A DNA stretch of 64,000 nucleotides from Paenibacillus xylanexedens (GCF_007676705.1 NZ_VEBF01000002.1:1240001-1304000), one strand, 5' to 3'; shown: positions 1-8,998, counted from the stretch's first letter. Notes: generated from the sequence alone by a model not told the origin. Numbers and translations: made by a program.

Positions 1-1222
1 CTTTCAGTACTTCAGCTGCTGCACATAAGCGAGAATACAGTTCATCCCTCAAGTGGGATACATACACCCCGTACTGATTCTGAATAAAGGATTGCAATGC
101 CTTCTGTGTAAGGAGCGGGCTCCCCAAATCGGCCGTAGATTTCGCAGCCACAAGCCGGGTCAATACACTTCCGTCTGCAATAGCGCAGGCTATACGGCAA
201 CCAGGAGATAACACCTTGCTGAAGCTTTTGATGTACACAACGTGACCTGTCCCATCCATCGATTTAATGGAAGCCGGGGGAGGGTCACGGAAATAAAGAT
301 CTGCAAACGGGTCATCTTCCAGAATGAGGCAGTGGTAACTTTGCGCGAGATTCAGGAGCTGAGCTCGTCTTCTTGCACTCATCGTAATGCCTGTTGGATT
401 ATGATAGGTCGGGATTGTATAGATCAACTTGGGAGGATATGTATCACATAACCGGGTTAACAGATCAATACGCATACCTTCGTCGTCCATCGGAACCGTA
501 ATGATCTTCGCACCTCTACTTGTAAACACATCAATGGCTCCGGTATAGCTCGGCGCCTCCATGTACACTACATCGCCGGGTCCAACAAAAGTCCGTGCCA
601 CCAGATCAATTCCTTGTTGGGCGCCACTTGTAATCAGCATGCGTTCAGGTGTCACCTGTAGTCCACGCTCGGCAAAATGTTCCGAAAAGGTCTGTCTGAG
701 TTCCCGATCTCCCTGAAAAGATCCATACGCGGCCATACGCTCTGCATGATCCGAGGAAAGGCGGTAGGCACTATCGATAATCTCGCGAGTAGGCAAAAGT
801 TCAGGCTGAATCGCTGACATATGAAGTTCAACCCGTACTTGAGGTGATGTATCAAAATGTCTCCAGAGCTGTGCTCTTGGTAAATAATCCACCAGTGCCA
901 TCTGCCAATTCCAAGGCGTACTGGATTCACTATTACCATTCATCCGCTGCGTCCGGTCCAGCTCCTCCGTCTGATCCGTGTGCAACGCGCCTCTTACATA
1001 GCAACCTTTACCCTGGGAGCAGGTGATCAATTGAATGGCCTCGAGTTCAGCATACGCTTTGGATACAGTGACCAGGCTGACACCCAGATCGGCGGTCATT
1101 TTACGAACAGAAGGAAGTCGGGTTCCGGGTTCAATGAGTCCTGATCTGATGCGATCGGCAATCGTTAGCGCAATCTGCACGTACAATTTGGTACTGCTTC
1201 CCCGTTTTAATTCAATATGCAT
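1..1222 (-). CDS. MocR-family (GntR wHTH plus aminotransferase domain) transcriptional regulator, 3' end cut by window
   Basis: Translating the minus strand from the ATG at 1222 gives an open frame to the window edge, about 407 residues with the C-terminus missing. Residues about 5-75 form a GntR-type winged helix (KLYVQIALTIADRIRSG, then LPSVRKMTADLGVS). After a linker of about 40 residues comes a fold-type I aminotransferase domain with TSGAQQGIDL, an NPTG motif and SFSK, whose K336 is the expected PLP lysine. This two-domain build defines MocR regulators, which use PLP or an amino-acid aldimine to switch a promoter. The gene is divergent from the aminotransferase at 1331, its likely target, across a 108-bp region with repeated ACTGTTAT boxes. 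The family call is firm. The ligand is unknown; members include PdxR, GabR and TauR-like proteins. Confidence 0.9.
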   Translation of the reverse strand, partial: MHIELKRGSSTKLYVQIALTIADRIRSGLIEPGTRLPSVRKMTADLGVSLVTVSKAYAELEAIQLITCSQGKGCYVRGALHTDQTEELDRTQRMNGNSESSTPWNWQMALVDYLPRAQLWRHFDTSPQVRVELHMSAIQPELLPTREIIDSAYRLSSDHAERMAAYGSFQGDRELRQTFSEHFAERGLQVTPERMLITSGAQQGIDLVARTFVGPGDVVYMEAPSYTGAIDVFTSRGAKIITVPMDDEGMRIDLLTRLCDTYPPKLIYTIPTYHNPTGITMSARRRAQLLNLAQSYHCLILEDDPFADLYFRDPPPASIKSMDGTGHVVYIKSFSKVLSPGCRIACAIADGSVLTRLVAAKSTADLGSPLLTQKALQSFIQNQYGVYVSHLRDELYSRLCAAAEVLK

Positions 1223-1236
1223 ACGCGCTCCCCCTA

Positions 1237-1316
1237 ACTGTTATGATCTTCATTTTACTGTTATAGTGCAGTCCGTCTATTATAGTTTATAATATCAGTA
1301 TAACAGTGAATAACAG
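1237..1316. promoter_or_regulatory. Divergent promoter and operator repeats between mocR-like gene and aminotransferase
   Basis: The 108-bp gap holds two direct ACTGTTAT boxes (1237-1244 and 1257-1264), exactly 20 bp or about two helical turns apart. Inverted copies lie at 1300-1307 (ATAACAGT) and 1310-1316 (ATAACAG). Between them are TATAAT for the rightward gene (1288-1293) and TATAAT on the minus strand (1284-1279) for the leftward gene. Neither has a good -35, which fits activator dependence. MocR regulators are known to bind repeated half-sites, so this is the likely operator. Binding itself is inferred. Confidence 0.6.
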
Positions 1317-1330
1317 GAGATGAGAATAAC

Positions 1331-2560
1331 ATGAGTATCCCTTGGTCCAAAATGGCACAAAACACCCCGTCCTCTGTCGTTCGCGACATGCTCCAGGCCG
1401 CCCAGGCACCTGGAATGATTTCACTTGCAGGTGGATTACCAGCCCAAACTTCGTTCCCGCTGGAAGCCATCCGCGTTGCATATGAAAAAGTATTTATGAG
1501 CGGAGCAGCCGCTCTTCAATATGCGGAGACTGAAGGATACCGTCCTCTTCGCGCCAAAATTGCCGAGCGTCTTGAATCCAAGGGCATTCCCGCTTCACCA
1601 GACCACATGCTTCTCACTACAGGTTCACAACAATCCATTGATTTGGTGTGCCGCATCCTTCTCGACCCGGGTGACCGCGTACTGGTTGAATCACCAACCT
1701 ACCTCGCTGCTCTGCAAGTTATCCATTCCTATCAGGCTGAATCTCACGGTGTAGCCTGCGATGATCATGGCATGTTGCCTGAATCTCTGGAGGAACAGCT
1801 TCAACTTCATCGTCCAAAGCTTGTTTATATCAACCCAACATTTTCCAATCCTACGGGTAAAGTGTGGTCAAGAGAAAGAAGACAACAAGCTGTGGATCTG
1901 TGCCGCAAGTATGGTGTGCTCATTCTGGAAGATGATCCATATGGCGAAATTCGATTCAATCCGGAACATTTGGATGTCCCTGCTCTCGCAGAACTGGATG
2001 CAGCCTCCTATGGCGCCCCTTCCAATGTTATCTACACCAGTACGTTCTCCAAAACGGTAGCACCAGGCCTTCGTACCGGCTGGATACTGGCTGCTCCCGA
2101 CATTGTCAAAATGGCAGCACGGGCCAAACAGGGTGCCGACTTGCATTCCAGCAGCATCGACCAAAGAGCTCTTCATGCATTGCTTGAATCTTTCGATCTG
2201 GATGCGCATATCCGCCATATTTCACAGGATTACGAGCAACGCATGAAAACACTGACTACACTCATGGCAGCCAAATCATGGGAAGGTATCTCGTGGAATT
2301 CACCTCAAGGTGGCATGTTCTTGTGGCTACAGCTACCTGAAGGCATGCTGGCAAGCAATCTGTTCACTTACGGTATCCAAGAGAAAGTGTGCATTGTCCC
2401 AGGTGATTCCTTCTATGCGGGCACACCAGAGTTGAACCGGATGCGAATCAACTTTACGCATACAGATCCTGAGCTTCTCCCTGAAGCCGTGGAACGAATG
2501 GATCGGGCCATTCAGCGCTGGCATGCCGAATTACAATCTGACCGTGTGGTTACACTGTAA
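1331..2560 (+). CDS. PLP-dependent aminotransferase, class I/II (2-aminoadipate/LysN-like group)
   Basis: A 409-residue stand-alone fold-type I aminotransferase with no DNA-binding domain. It begins MSIPWSKMAQNTPSSVVRDM, followed by the glycine-rich ISLAGGLPAQ substrate region, a TTGSQQSIDL cofactor loop, NPTFSNPTG, the EDDPYGEIRF segment with the PLP-binding Asp/Tyr, and TFSK with K241 as Schiff-base lysine, then GLRTGW. These match the group of 2-aminoadipate, aromatic and branched-chain aminotransferases; substrate cannot be read from sequence. GGAG (1317-1320) precedes the ATG. It is transcribed away from the MocR-like regulator and is probably controlled by it. A bidirectional-looking terminator follows at 2631. 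Confidence 0.9.
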   Translation: MSIPWSKMAQNTPSSVVRDMLQAAQAPGMISLAGGLPAQTSFPLEAIRVAYEKVFMSGAAALQYAETEGYRPLRAKIAERLESKGIPASPDHMLLTTGSQQSIDLVCRILLDPGDRVLVESPTYLAALQVIHSYQAESHGVACDDHGMLPESLEEQLQLHRPKLVYINPTFSNPTGKVWSRERRQQAVDLCRKYGVLILEDDPYGEIRFNPEHLDVPALAELDAASYGAPSNVIYTSTFSKTVAPGLRTGWILAAPDIVKMAARAKQGADLHSSSIDQRALHALLESFDLDAHIRHISQDYEQRMKTLTTLMAAKSWEGISWNSPQGGMFLWLQLPEGMLASNLFTYGIQEKVCIVPGDSFYAGTPELNRMRINFTHTDPELLPEAVERMDRAIQRWHAELQSDRVVTL

Positions 2561-2630
2561 TTCACTGTCATTCAACTGTTTCCATTCATAGAATGTGAAA
2601 GTGCACGAAACATTTACTTGATATAACACA

Positions 2631-2672
2631 AATACGGCGGCAGACCGAGAATCTCGGAACTGCCGCCGTATT
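2631..2672 (+). terminator. Intrinsic terminator after aminotransferase (possibly shared with rnpB)
   Basis: A 13-bp perfect stem (AATACGGCGGCAG at 2631-2643 with its complement at 2660-2672) has an inner CCGAG/CTCGG pairing and runs into ATTTTATAT. It ends the plus-strand aminotransferase. Its symmetry means it may also stop minus-strand transcripts from rnpB. Confidence 0.8.
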
Positions 2673-2811
2673 TTATATGACCTGTCATGAACAGGAAGTA
2701 TGCGATTGTGGTAAATTTCATGGGTCCTTCTGATCAGTCAGGCCATCGGTGAATCTCACGGATTGTCCTCGACTGATAGGTGGACTACACTGTAAAGCTG
2801 TTGTTGCAGTT

Positions 2812-3228
2812 AGGAAAGCTTACCGTAAGCCGGGTTCTGTGCTCTTCGTGGTTCATACGGGAACTACCCTCCCACCAGAAGCGACAATCATCTATCTAGG
2901 CCATACATTGCTGCACAGCTCAAGCGACCAACCTAGACACACCTCGGGCTAAGGCTGTCTCCTCCGAAGAGTTGACTGTGTCCCATTAGGTCTTGCTCCA
3001 GATGGGGTTTACCAGGAACGAAGTCACCAGCGTTCCTCGGGGTCTCTTACACCTCGGTTCCATCCTTGCCTGTGCCGGAAATCCGGCCATCGGCGGTCCA
3101 TTTCTGTGGCACTATCCTTCAACTCGCGCTGACTGGACGTTATCCAGCATCCTGCCCTGTGGAGCCCGGACTTTCCTCTCGTGGCAACAAAGGCCACCAG
3201 CGATTGTCTGTCAAGCTTTCCGAACAAC
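2812..3228 (-). ncRNA. rnpB: RNase P RNA (rnpB), type A-like
   Basis: The minus strand carries the catalytic RNA of RNase P, which trims tRNA 5' leaders. Diagnostic blocks are GAGGAAAGTCCGGGCTCC, then CAGGGCAGGATGCTGG, GGTAAACCCC, GAGCAAGACC, the TAGATAGATGATTGTC core and the 3' ACAGAACCCGGCTTA. The ends pair as helix P1 (GGAAAGCTT near 3221-3213 with AAGCTTTCC at 2821-2813), which fixes the mature boundaries at about 2812 and 3222-3228. Several blocks resemble the E. coli type A RNA rather than the B. subtilis type B RNA as I recall them. The 5' end is placed from the promoter at 3236-3264. Long open frames overlapping this locus are not genes. Confidence 0.95.
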
Positions 3229-3235
3229 ATTACAT

Positions 3236-3264
3236 AGTATACAGGCATTTGGGTTCCCAGACAA
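3236..3264 (-). promoter_or_regulatory. SigA-type promoter of rnpB
   Basis: On the minus strand TTGTCT (3264-3259), a 17-bp spacer and TATACT (3241-3236) lie 8-14 bp before the RNA 5' end. An inverted repeat (about 3252-3288) overlaps the -35 element. Confidence 0.6.
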
Positions 3265-3301
3265 GCTTAATATTACTGGGAATCCGACATCACCTGTCCT
3301 T

Positions 3302-4417
3302 TTAGATAAACTGGAATACTTCCGTATTTACCTCAGAAGCTGTAACTTGCGTTTCATATCGTTTATCTTCCAATCGAGAACGAAGCCAATCCGCTGTTTT
3401 CGGTTTCATGATTTTCTCAGAATTATGCCCTGGATCAATGATGCACATGCCTGCCATTAACGCATCATGTGCCGTGTGATAATCGATATCCCCGGTCACA
3501 ATAACATCTGCACCTTTGAAGCGGGCTGTGAGCGCATAACGACTGCCAGAGCCGCCAAGAACTGCTGCCTTTTTGATTGTCTTGTTCAGATCTCCAACAA
3601 CACGAACATGAGACACGTTGAATTGGGTCTTCACGACCTCCACCAGCTCACCTAATGTCTTAGGCTCCCTAAGGGGTCCCAAGCGTCCCAGGCCGAGCGT
3701 ACGGCCCTTTAAATCCATTGCATAGAGGTCATAGGCAACTTCTTCATACGGGTGAGCCTTAAGCATCGCCTGTACGACCTTACTGCGCAGACTCTGAGGC
3801 ACGATTGTCTCAATCCGCATTTCTTCTACACGTTCCATCTGCCCTTGGGTACCAATATACGGTTGTGTCCCTTCACCGGGTACAAATGTTCCTATACCTT
3901 CCGTATTGAAGCTGCACTTGTTGTATTGACCGATACTGCCTGCTCCAGCTTCGAGGATGGCTTGAAGCACCTGTTCATGATGCGTTCGTGGTACGAATAC
4001 CGCCAGCTTGTACAGATGATCTGTATGTACATCCTCCAGCGATTCCTTGCTCTCAATGCCGAGTGCTTCGGCCATCCAGTCATTTATGCCACCTTCGGCT
4101 ACGTCTAGGTTCGTATGACTGATATAGACAGCAATATCATGCTTAATCAGCTTTTCATACAATTTACCCATAGGCGTATCCGTACTCAGTGACTTAACCG
4201 GTCGGAAAATGATGGCATGATGAGCGATAATCAGATTGGCACCGATACGAATTGCTTCGTCCACCACTTCATCCGTCACATCCAAAGCAACAAGCACGTG
4301 ACTGATTTCTTTTTGCAAACTGCCGAGCTGCAGACCGATGCGGTCATCCGGCACAGCCAGATGTTTTGGAGCGAGCTGCTCCATCAGTTGAATTACAGTT
4401 TGACCTTTGGCAAACAT
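3302..4417 (-). CDS. yqfO: NIF3-like dinuclear metal-centre protein (YqfO family)
   Basis: A 371-residue NIF3/YqfO protein. Members bind two metal ions and are often labelled GTP cyclohydrolase 1 type 2, but their physiological reaction is unsettled. Visible metal ligands include the pair H66-H67 in IIAHHAIIF and H101/D105 in SHTNLDVAEGG, with a C-terminal DPGHNSEK. The length above 350 fits the Bacillus-type form, which carries an inserted CutA1/PII-like domain (about residues 130-230, with PYIGTQGQMERVEEMR and AHPYEEVAYD). The ATG has AGGAGG seven bases upstream. Its start overlaps the end of trmK by 25 bp, the same pair and order as B. subtilis yqfN-yqfO, so they are probably co-transcribed. 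Confidence 0.93.
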   Translation of the reverse strand: MFAKGQTVIQLMEQLAPKHLAVPDDRIGLQLGSLQKEISHVLVALDVTDEVVDEAIRIGANLIIAHHAIIFRPVKSLSTDTPMGKLYEKLIKHDIAVYISHTNLDVAEGGINDWMAEALGIESKESLEDVHTDHLYKLAVFVPRTHHEQVLQAILEAGAGSIGQYNKCSFNTEGIGTFVPGEGTQPYIGTQGQMERVEEMRIETIVPQSLRSKVVQAMLKAHPYEEVAYDLYAMDLKGRTLGLGRLGPLREPKTLGELVEVVKTQFNVSHVRVVGDLNKTIKKAAVLGGSGSRYALTARFKGADVIVTGDIDYHTAHDALMAGMCIIDPGHNSEKIMKPKTADWLRSRLEDKRYETQVTASEVNTEVFQFI

Positions 4418-5151
4418 GCCAAAACCTCCTTCAAGTTTGCGATAAGACGTTCTACCTCAGCCGCCTTGTCCCGGGAAGAATCCTGATCCGATTTGGAGAT
4501 GGAGTTTACAACCCCTTGCAGTTTGACGATCTCACTTTCCCATTTGGCAAAGAATACATCCGTTGGACGATCCACCAAATATGGTCCCATCCGTAGCAGC
4601 AAATCTTCAGTCAATTCCGCCCCGCCTTGAAGCGGACGTGTACGATACACCTCAACATTGGCAATCGGGCTTACGGATTGTGGCATCGCCGTTATAATCT
4701 CATAGATCTTGCCATCTTCTTCGAGCAACTGTTCTGCTACAACCACCCAGTGATGCTCCAACAACCAACGTCTGAGGATGTCCTCTCCCACATTCGGTTG
4801 CAAAATAAGTAACTGAACTCCTTCCAGTTTGGATATACCTCTGTCCAAAATAGAAGCAATCAAGGCCCCACCCATACCTGCAATGGTGATGACATCCACT
4901 TCACCCGCAGAGATCACCTCAAGCCCGTCTCCACGTCGCACCGTAATTTTTTCTTTCATGCCAGCATCGCTGACTTGTTTGCATGCCGCATCATAAGGGC
5001 CAGGGTTGACTTCCCCAGCAACGGCACTTGCGGCTTTTCCACTGCGGATCGCGGCTACTGGCAGCAACGCGTGATCTGAACCGATATCAGCCATGCGGCT
5101 ACCATCGGGAATTTGATCATGTATTCGCTGTAATCGATTCGAAAGTTTCAT
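4393..5151 (-). CDS. trmK: tRNA (adenine-22 N1)-methyltransferase TrmK
   Basis: A SAM-dependent methyltransferase that forms m1A22 in tRNA. After MKLSNRLQRIHDQIPDG comes motif I, ADIGSDHALLPV (residues 21-32), then the DVITIAGMGGALIASIL segment typical of TrmK, and a C-terminal helical part that in this family binds tRNA. The frame is open further upstream to 5235, but the ATG at 5151 has AGGTG at good spacing and starts exactly where the family starts; the longer N-terminus has no such support. Length 252 residues. It overlaps the downstream yqfO-like gene by 25 bp. Confidence 0.93.
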   Translation of the reverse strand: MKLSNRLQRIHDQIPDGSRMADIGSDHALLPVAAIRSGKAASAVAGEVNPGPYDAACKQVSDAGMKEKITVRRGDGLEVISAGEVDVITIAGMGGALIASILDRGISKLEGVQLLILQPNVGEDILRRWLLEHHWVVVAEQLLEEDGKIYEIITAMPQSVSPIANVEVYRTRPLQGGAELTEDLLLRMGPYLVDRPTDVFFAKWESEIVKLQGVVNSISKSDQDSSRDKAAEVERLIANLKEVLACLPKVKL

Positions 5152-5275
5152 GAAGCACCTACACCATTCATTTAATTTATTGATTTGCATTGAACAAGGA
5201 AAAGCGATAAAATAAAATCCAATCAAACATTTCAAGGATGAATTTCCAAAACCAAGAAATCAAGACGTTCAAATT

Positions 5276-5325
5276 AAAAATAAAGGAGACCCCGCCGCCG
5301 CTAAAGCGTCTTGCGGAAAGTCTCC
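5276..5325 (-). terminator. Intrinsic terminator of the dnaG-sigA operon
   Basis: On the minus strand GGAGACTTTCCGC (from 5325) pairs with GCGG...GTCTCC (to 5285) and runs into TTTATTTTTAA, 11 bases after the sigA stop. Confidence 0.85.
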
Positions 5326-5335
5326 CATAGTTCGA

Positions 5336-6475
5336 TTATTCGAGGAAATCCTTGAGTCGTTTACTACGACTCGGGTGGCGCAATTTACGAAGAGCCTTGG
5401 CTTCGATCTGACGAATACGCTCACGCGTAACACCAAATACCTTGCCCACTTCCTCCAGCGTTCTCGTCCGTCCATCGTCCAGACCAAAACGTAGACGAAG
5501 AACATTCTCTTCACGCTCAGTCAATGTATCCAGTACATCTTCGAGCTGTTCTTTCAGCAACTCATACGCAGCAGCATCTGCCGGAGCAAGTGCTTCCTGA
5601 TCCTCAATAAAGTCACCCAGATGGGAATCATCTTCCTCACCAATCGGTGTTTCAAGAGAAACCGGTTCCTGTGCAATCTTCGTAATTTCACGAACTTTCT
5701 CTACACTCAGATCCATCTCAGCAGCGATTTCTTCTGGAGTCGGTTCACGCCCAAGTTCCTGCAACAGCTGACGGGATACCCGGATCAGCTTATTAATCGT
5801 CTCCACCATGTGCACAGGGATACGAATTGTACGCGCCTGGTCAGCAATAGCACGAGTGATCGCCTGGCGAATCCACCATGTAGCATACGTACTGAACTTG
5901 TATCCTTTTTTGTGGTCAAACTTCTCAACCGCTTTGATCAGACCCATATTACCTTCCTGAATCAAATCAAGGAACAACATTCCACGTCCAACGTAACGCT
6001 TGGCGATACTGACTACGAGACGCAGGTTCGCTTCAGCGAGACGACGCTTGGCTTCTTCATCCCCGTTCTCAATCCGTTTGGCCAGTTGAACTTCATCATC
6101 TGCCGACAACAATGGCACACGACCAATTTCCTTGAGATACATACGGACAGGGTCATTAATTTTGATACCTGGCGGCAAGCTCAGATCATCATCAAAGTGG
6201 AATTCGTCCTCTCCCTCTCTGGTGTTGTTCTCGGAATCTTCACTAGGACGAAGTGTAACCTCTTCATCATTTTCATTCACTACATCGATACCCAGATCGC
6301 TCAGTTGCTCATAGAACTCATCCATTTGCTCTGCATCCTGCTCAAAAGGAGAGAGTTTCTCTATAATTTCCTTGTAATTCAGCGAAGCTCTTTTCTTACC
6401 TGATTCAATCAATTGATCTTTAACCTGATCCAGTGTCAATTCTGTTTCTAGTTCAGTATGCTGATCATTCGCCAT
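5336..6475 (-). CDS. sigA: RNA polymerase primary sigma factor SigA (RpoD)
   Basis: The 379-residue housekeeping sigma factor, directing RNA polymerase to -35/-10 promoters. An acidic region 1.1 (residues 1-100) precedes region 1.2 ([10 protein letters not shown]). Region 2 includes DLIQEGN (170-176) and [14 protein letters not shown] (197-210). Region 4.2 is a helix-turn-helix near residues 339-358, followed by [11 protein letters not shown]. Length matches Bacillus SigA (about 370). The start ATG has a GGGAGG-type site upstream. It is the last gene of the yqxD-dnaG-sigA operon, 43 bp after dnaG, and ends at a strong terminator. Confidence 0.98.
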   Translation of the reverse strand: MANDQHTELETELTLDQVKDQLIESGKKRASLNYKEIIEKLSPFEQDAEQMDEFYEQLSDLGIDVVNENDEEVTLRPSEDSENNTREGEDEFHFDDDLSLPPGIKINDPVRMYLKEIGRVPLLSADDEVQLAKRIENGDEEAKRRLAEANLRLVVSIAKRYVGRGMLFLDLIQEGNMGLIKAVEKFDHKKGYKFSTYATWWIRQAITRAIADQARTIRIPVHMVETINKLIRVSRQLLQELGREPTPEEIAAEMDLSVEKVREITKIAQEPVSLETPIGEEDDSHLGDFIEDQEALAPADAAAYELLKEQLEDVLDTLTEREENVLRLRFGLDDGRTRTLEEVGKVFGVTRERIRQIEAKALRKLRHPSRSKRLKDFLE

Positions 6476-6518
6476 AACTCGACTCCCTCCTCCCTAGAAA
6501 CATCCAATAATCAGACGT

Positions 6519-8339
6519 TCACTGTCTCTCTAGGGCAATCATTTCAATTGCAATCTGTGCCGCGCGTACAGAATCACCTGCCCGCTCTGCAGCAATCATT
6601 TCTTCTTTTTTCAAATCGTACTCTTTCTTACGCGGATACTTCAGCACTTCCCTGATGCAATCATCGAGCATTTGAATACTCCATTCACCTGGACCATCCA
6701 TCATCGAGATTGAACTGACCGTTTTTTCCAGGCGATCGTCATGCAGTGAAGACATAAAACGGCTTGTATCCGACGGTTTGCCTTGCGCATAGTAGGCATA
6801 TAGATAAGCAGCAATAGCTGCATGATCATCCAAGTTAAAAGCTTCACCAAGATGCTCGTTCACGTACTGGGCGGCCTCATCATCCTGCAACATCCAGGCG
6901 ATTAGTTTGCGTTCCGCAGCGTGGTAAGCTGGCAACAGATTGGGTGTAGGCACCTGCCTATTTTGTTGCCTACCATTATTCCACCTTTTCGGGTTATTAT
7001 CCCCAAACTGGAGGTTATTTTTCATTGCTTCCCGCTCTTCATTACACTCCTGCTTCAATGTTTCGAAGGATACGTCCACTTCTGCAGCCAGTTCACGAAG
7101 ATATACTTCCCGCTCTGTTGGAGAAGGTAAGGGGGCAATCAATTTTACTGCTTCTTTCGAATAGGCGATTTGTCCGCCACCTTCTAGCAGTATATGGCTT
7201 TTTTTTAGGTTTATAAGTTTAAATTTTGTAGTGGTCACAGCACCGTCCACAATTTGGTTTCGGAACCGCTCACCACCATGCTTCCGGATAAAATCATCCG
7301 GGTCAAGTCCCTCAGGAATGAGAGCCACTTTGACCTGCAATCCGGCTTCCTCAAGAATCGGGAAGTTTTTGAGTGCAGCAGCCTGTCCTGCACGGTCACC
7401 GTCATAACATATGATGACCTCGTCGCACATGCCTTTGAGCATCAGTGCCTGATTCTCAGTTAGCGCAGTACCCATTGCCGCAACACCATTCTGGATATCC
7501 TGATCCCATGCGGAGATGACATCACCATATCCCTCGAACAAAATGGCTTGCCTTTGTTTGCGAATTGCATTTTTGGCATGATGCAGATTATAGAGAACAC
7601 GGCTTTTGTTAAATAACCGGGTTTCCGGTGAATTTAGATACTTCGGTTGCCCGTCTCCCAATATGCGCCCTGCAAATGCAATTGGCTTACCGCTCCTGCC
7701 GTTAATCGGAAACATAATCCGGTCGCGGAATCGATCCACATATCCCTGACCTTCATTTCGCGGTGAGAGAAGCCCACCCTTTTCCATCTCTTCGAGCGGA
7801 TAGTTACGTTTTTCGAGAAATTGTACCAATGTATCCCATCGATTTGGTGCAAAACCAATCTGGAATTGGTCAATTAACTTATCGCCAAAACCTCGTGAGC
7901 GTAAATACTCCATGGCTGACTTGCCGTGTTCTGTATTTTTCAACAAAAAATGATACAGCTTCGCGGTAAGCTCATAGGCCTCCAACAGACGTTCCGTCTC
8001 CGGATTCACATGAGCAGATTCACGCCCTTGCCAGTCCCCCATAGAGATGTGGCTTTCTTCCGCCATCGTCTTGACAGCCTCGGGAAAGGATAACCCTTCG
8101 ATTTCCATCCTGAATTTGATGGCATTTCCGCCCGTGCCGCAACCGTAGCAGTAGAAAATTTGTTTCTCAGGTGTAACGGTGAACGAAGGGGTCTTCTCGG
8201 AATGAAAAGGACAGAGGCCTTTCATATACTTCCCCTGCTTGGTCAGATGCACAAATCGGCTCACCGTATCGACGATATCATTCTGCTGTAACACCGATTC
8301 AATAATACTTTCGGGTATACCGCCTTGTCCGGTACTCAT
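6519..8339 (-). CDS. dnaG: DNA primase DnaG
   Basis: Makes RNA primers at the replication fork. The N-terminal CHC2 zinc ribbon has C43-P-F-H46 and C64-Y-G-C67. The TOPRIM catalytic core is seen as LFEGYGDVISAW, and ICYDGDRAGQ carries the DxD metal-binding pair. The C-terminal third is the DnaB-helicase-binding region and is less conserved. A GTG three bases upstream (8342) is also in frame, but the ATG at 8339 has better spacing from GGTGG. About 606 residues, normal for the family. It lies 47 bp after the yqxD-like gene and 43 bp before sigA, the classic macromolecular-synthesis arrangement. Confidence 0.98.
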   Translation of the reverse strand: MSTGQGGIPESIIESVLQQNDIVDTVSRFVHLTKQGKYMKGLCPFHSEKTPSFTVTPEKQIFYCYGCGTGGNAIKFRMEIEGLSFPEAVKTMAEESHISMGDWQGRESAHVNPETERLLEAYELTAKLYHFLLKNTEHGKSAMEYLRSRGFGDKLIDQFQIGFAPNRWDTLVQFLEKRNYPLEEMEKGGLLSPRNEGQGYVDRFRDRIMFPINGRSGKPIAFAGRILGDGQPKYLNSPETRLFNKSRVLYNLHHAKNAIRKQRQAILFEGYGDVISAWDQDIQNGVAAMGTALTENQALMLKGMCDEVIICYDGDRAGQAAALKNFPILEEAGLQVKVALIPEGLDPDDFIRKHGGERFRNQIVDGAVTTTKFKLINLKKSHILLEGGGQIAYSKEAVKLIAPLPSPTEREVYLRELAAEVDVSFETLKQECNEEREAMKNNLQFGDNNPKRWNNGRQQNRQVPTPNLLPAYHAAERKLIAWMLQDDEAAQYVNEHLGEAFNLDDHAAIAAYLYAYYAQGKPSDTSRFMSSLHDDRLEKTVSSISMMDGPGEWSIQMLDDCIREVLKYPRKKEYDLKKEEMIAAERAGDSVRAAQIAIEMIALERQ

Positions 8340-8386
8340 CACTGGCCACCTTCATCTCTTCAACACGTAAATATAATTCGATAAAC

Positions 8387-8854
8387 TTACACATTCTCCT
8401 GCAAATCTTTTAAAAGTTTTGTCAGTTTATGTTGAAAAATTTCTCGATCCTGCTCTGTGAAAGGCTTTGGGCCTTTCCCGTAATGGCCTCTTTTTCGTGC
8501 TTTGGCCGCAGTATGACGAGAATCCAACATGAAATCAATGTCCCGATCGTTGAATTCACGACCACGAAAGGATAAAACATAACAACGTTTGCCAAGCGCA
8601 AGTGCCGCAAGTCCATAGTCCTGAGTAATAACCACATCGTATGGCTTAATATGATTAGCAATATAGAGGTCTGCGCTCTGATCACTTCGATCCACTTGCA
8701 CGGTACGCACCCCTTCTCCTCCTTGAAGCAAATGATCAAATGAAGAGACTAACAGTACAGGGATGTTGAAAAGGCGAGCGGTTTGCGCAATCTCGGTTTT
8801 GACCGGACAAGCATCACCATCCACAACAATGTGGCGTATATTTAACTCACTCAA
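8387..8854 (-). CDS. yqxD: YqxD/YaiI family (DUF188) protein
   Basis: A small conserved protein of unknown biochemical role, related to PIN-like nuclease folds. It has the family signature VVDGDACPVK near the N-terminus (D12, D14, C16 from the chosen start), VITQDYGLAALAL in the middle, and FTEQDREIFQHKL near the end. The TTG at 8854 is preferred: GGTGG sits seven bases upstream, it gives 155 residues as in E. coli YaiI, and a promoter at 8889-8916 would leave only about 7 nt before the alternative ATG at 8875, which lacks a ribosome site. First gene of the yqxD-dnaG-sigA operon. Confidence 0.85.
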   Translation of the reverse strand: MSELNIRHIVVDGDACPVKTEIAQTARLFNIPVLLVSSFDHLLQGGEGVRTVQVDRSDQSADLYIANHIKPYDVVITQDYGLAALALGKRCYVLSFRGREFNDRDIDFMLDSRHTAAKARKRGHYGKGPKPFTEQDREIFQHKLTKLLKDLQENV

Positions 8855-8888
8855 ACCCAGACCACCCGGTTTCATAAAATAGCTGCAT

Positions 8889-8916
8889 ATTGTAATATAC
8901 GACCTCGGCCAGGCAA
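8889..8916 (-). promoter_or_regulatory. Putative SigA-type promoter of yqxD-dnaG-sigA
   Basis: Minus strand TTGCCT (8916-8911), 16-bp spacer, TACAAT (8894-8889). The predicted start near 8882 leaves a leader of about 28 nt before the TTG start of yqxD. The -35 is imperfect. Confidence 0.45.
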
Positions 8917-8949
8917 AATCCTTCTGCCGGAACAAGGGAAATCAAAGGC

Positions 8950-8998
8950 TAAAATACGGAGCGGTTGTAAAAAATACATTTCACAACCCGTTCCGTAT
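8950..8998 (-). terminator. Intrinsic terminator of glyQS
   Basis: Minus-strand ATACGGAACGGGTTGT pairs with ACAACCGCTCCGTAT across an A/T-rich loop, followed by TTTTAG. It separates glyS from the yqxD operon. Confidence 0.8.

Noticed and set aside
2993-3460. 155-codon frame and others across the rnpB locus
   Set aside because: The region is explained by RNase P RNA with conserved core and paired ends.
5621-6403. 260-codon plus-strand frame opposite sigA
   Set aside because: Antisense shadow of the clear sigA gene; no ribosome site or family resemblance.
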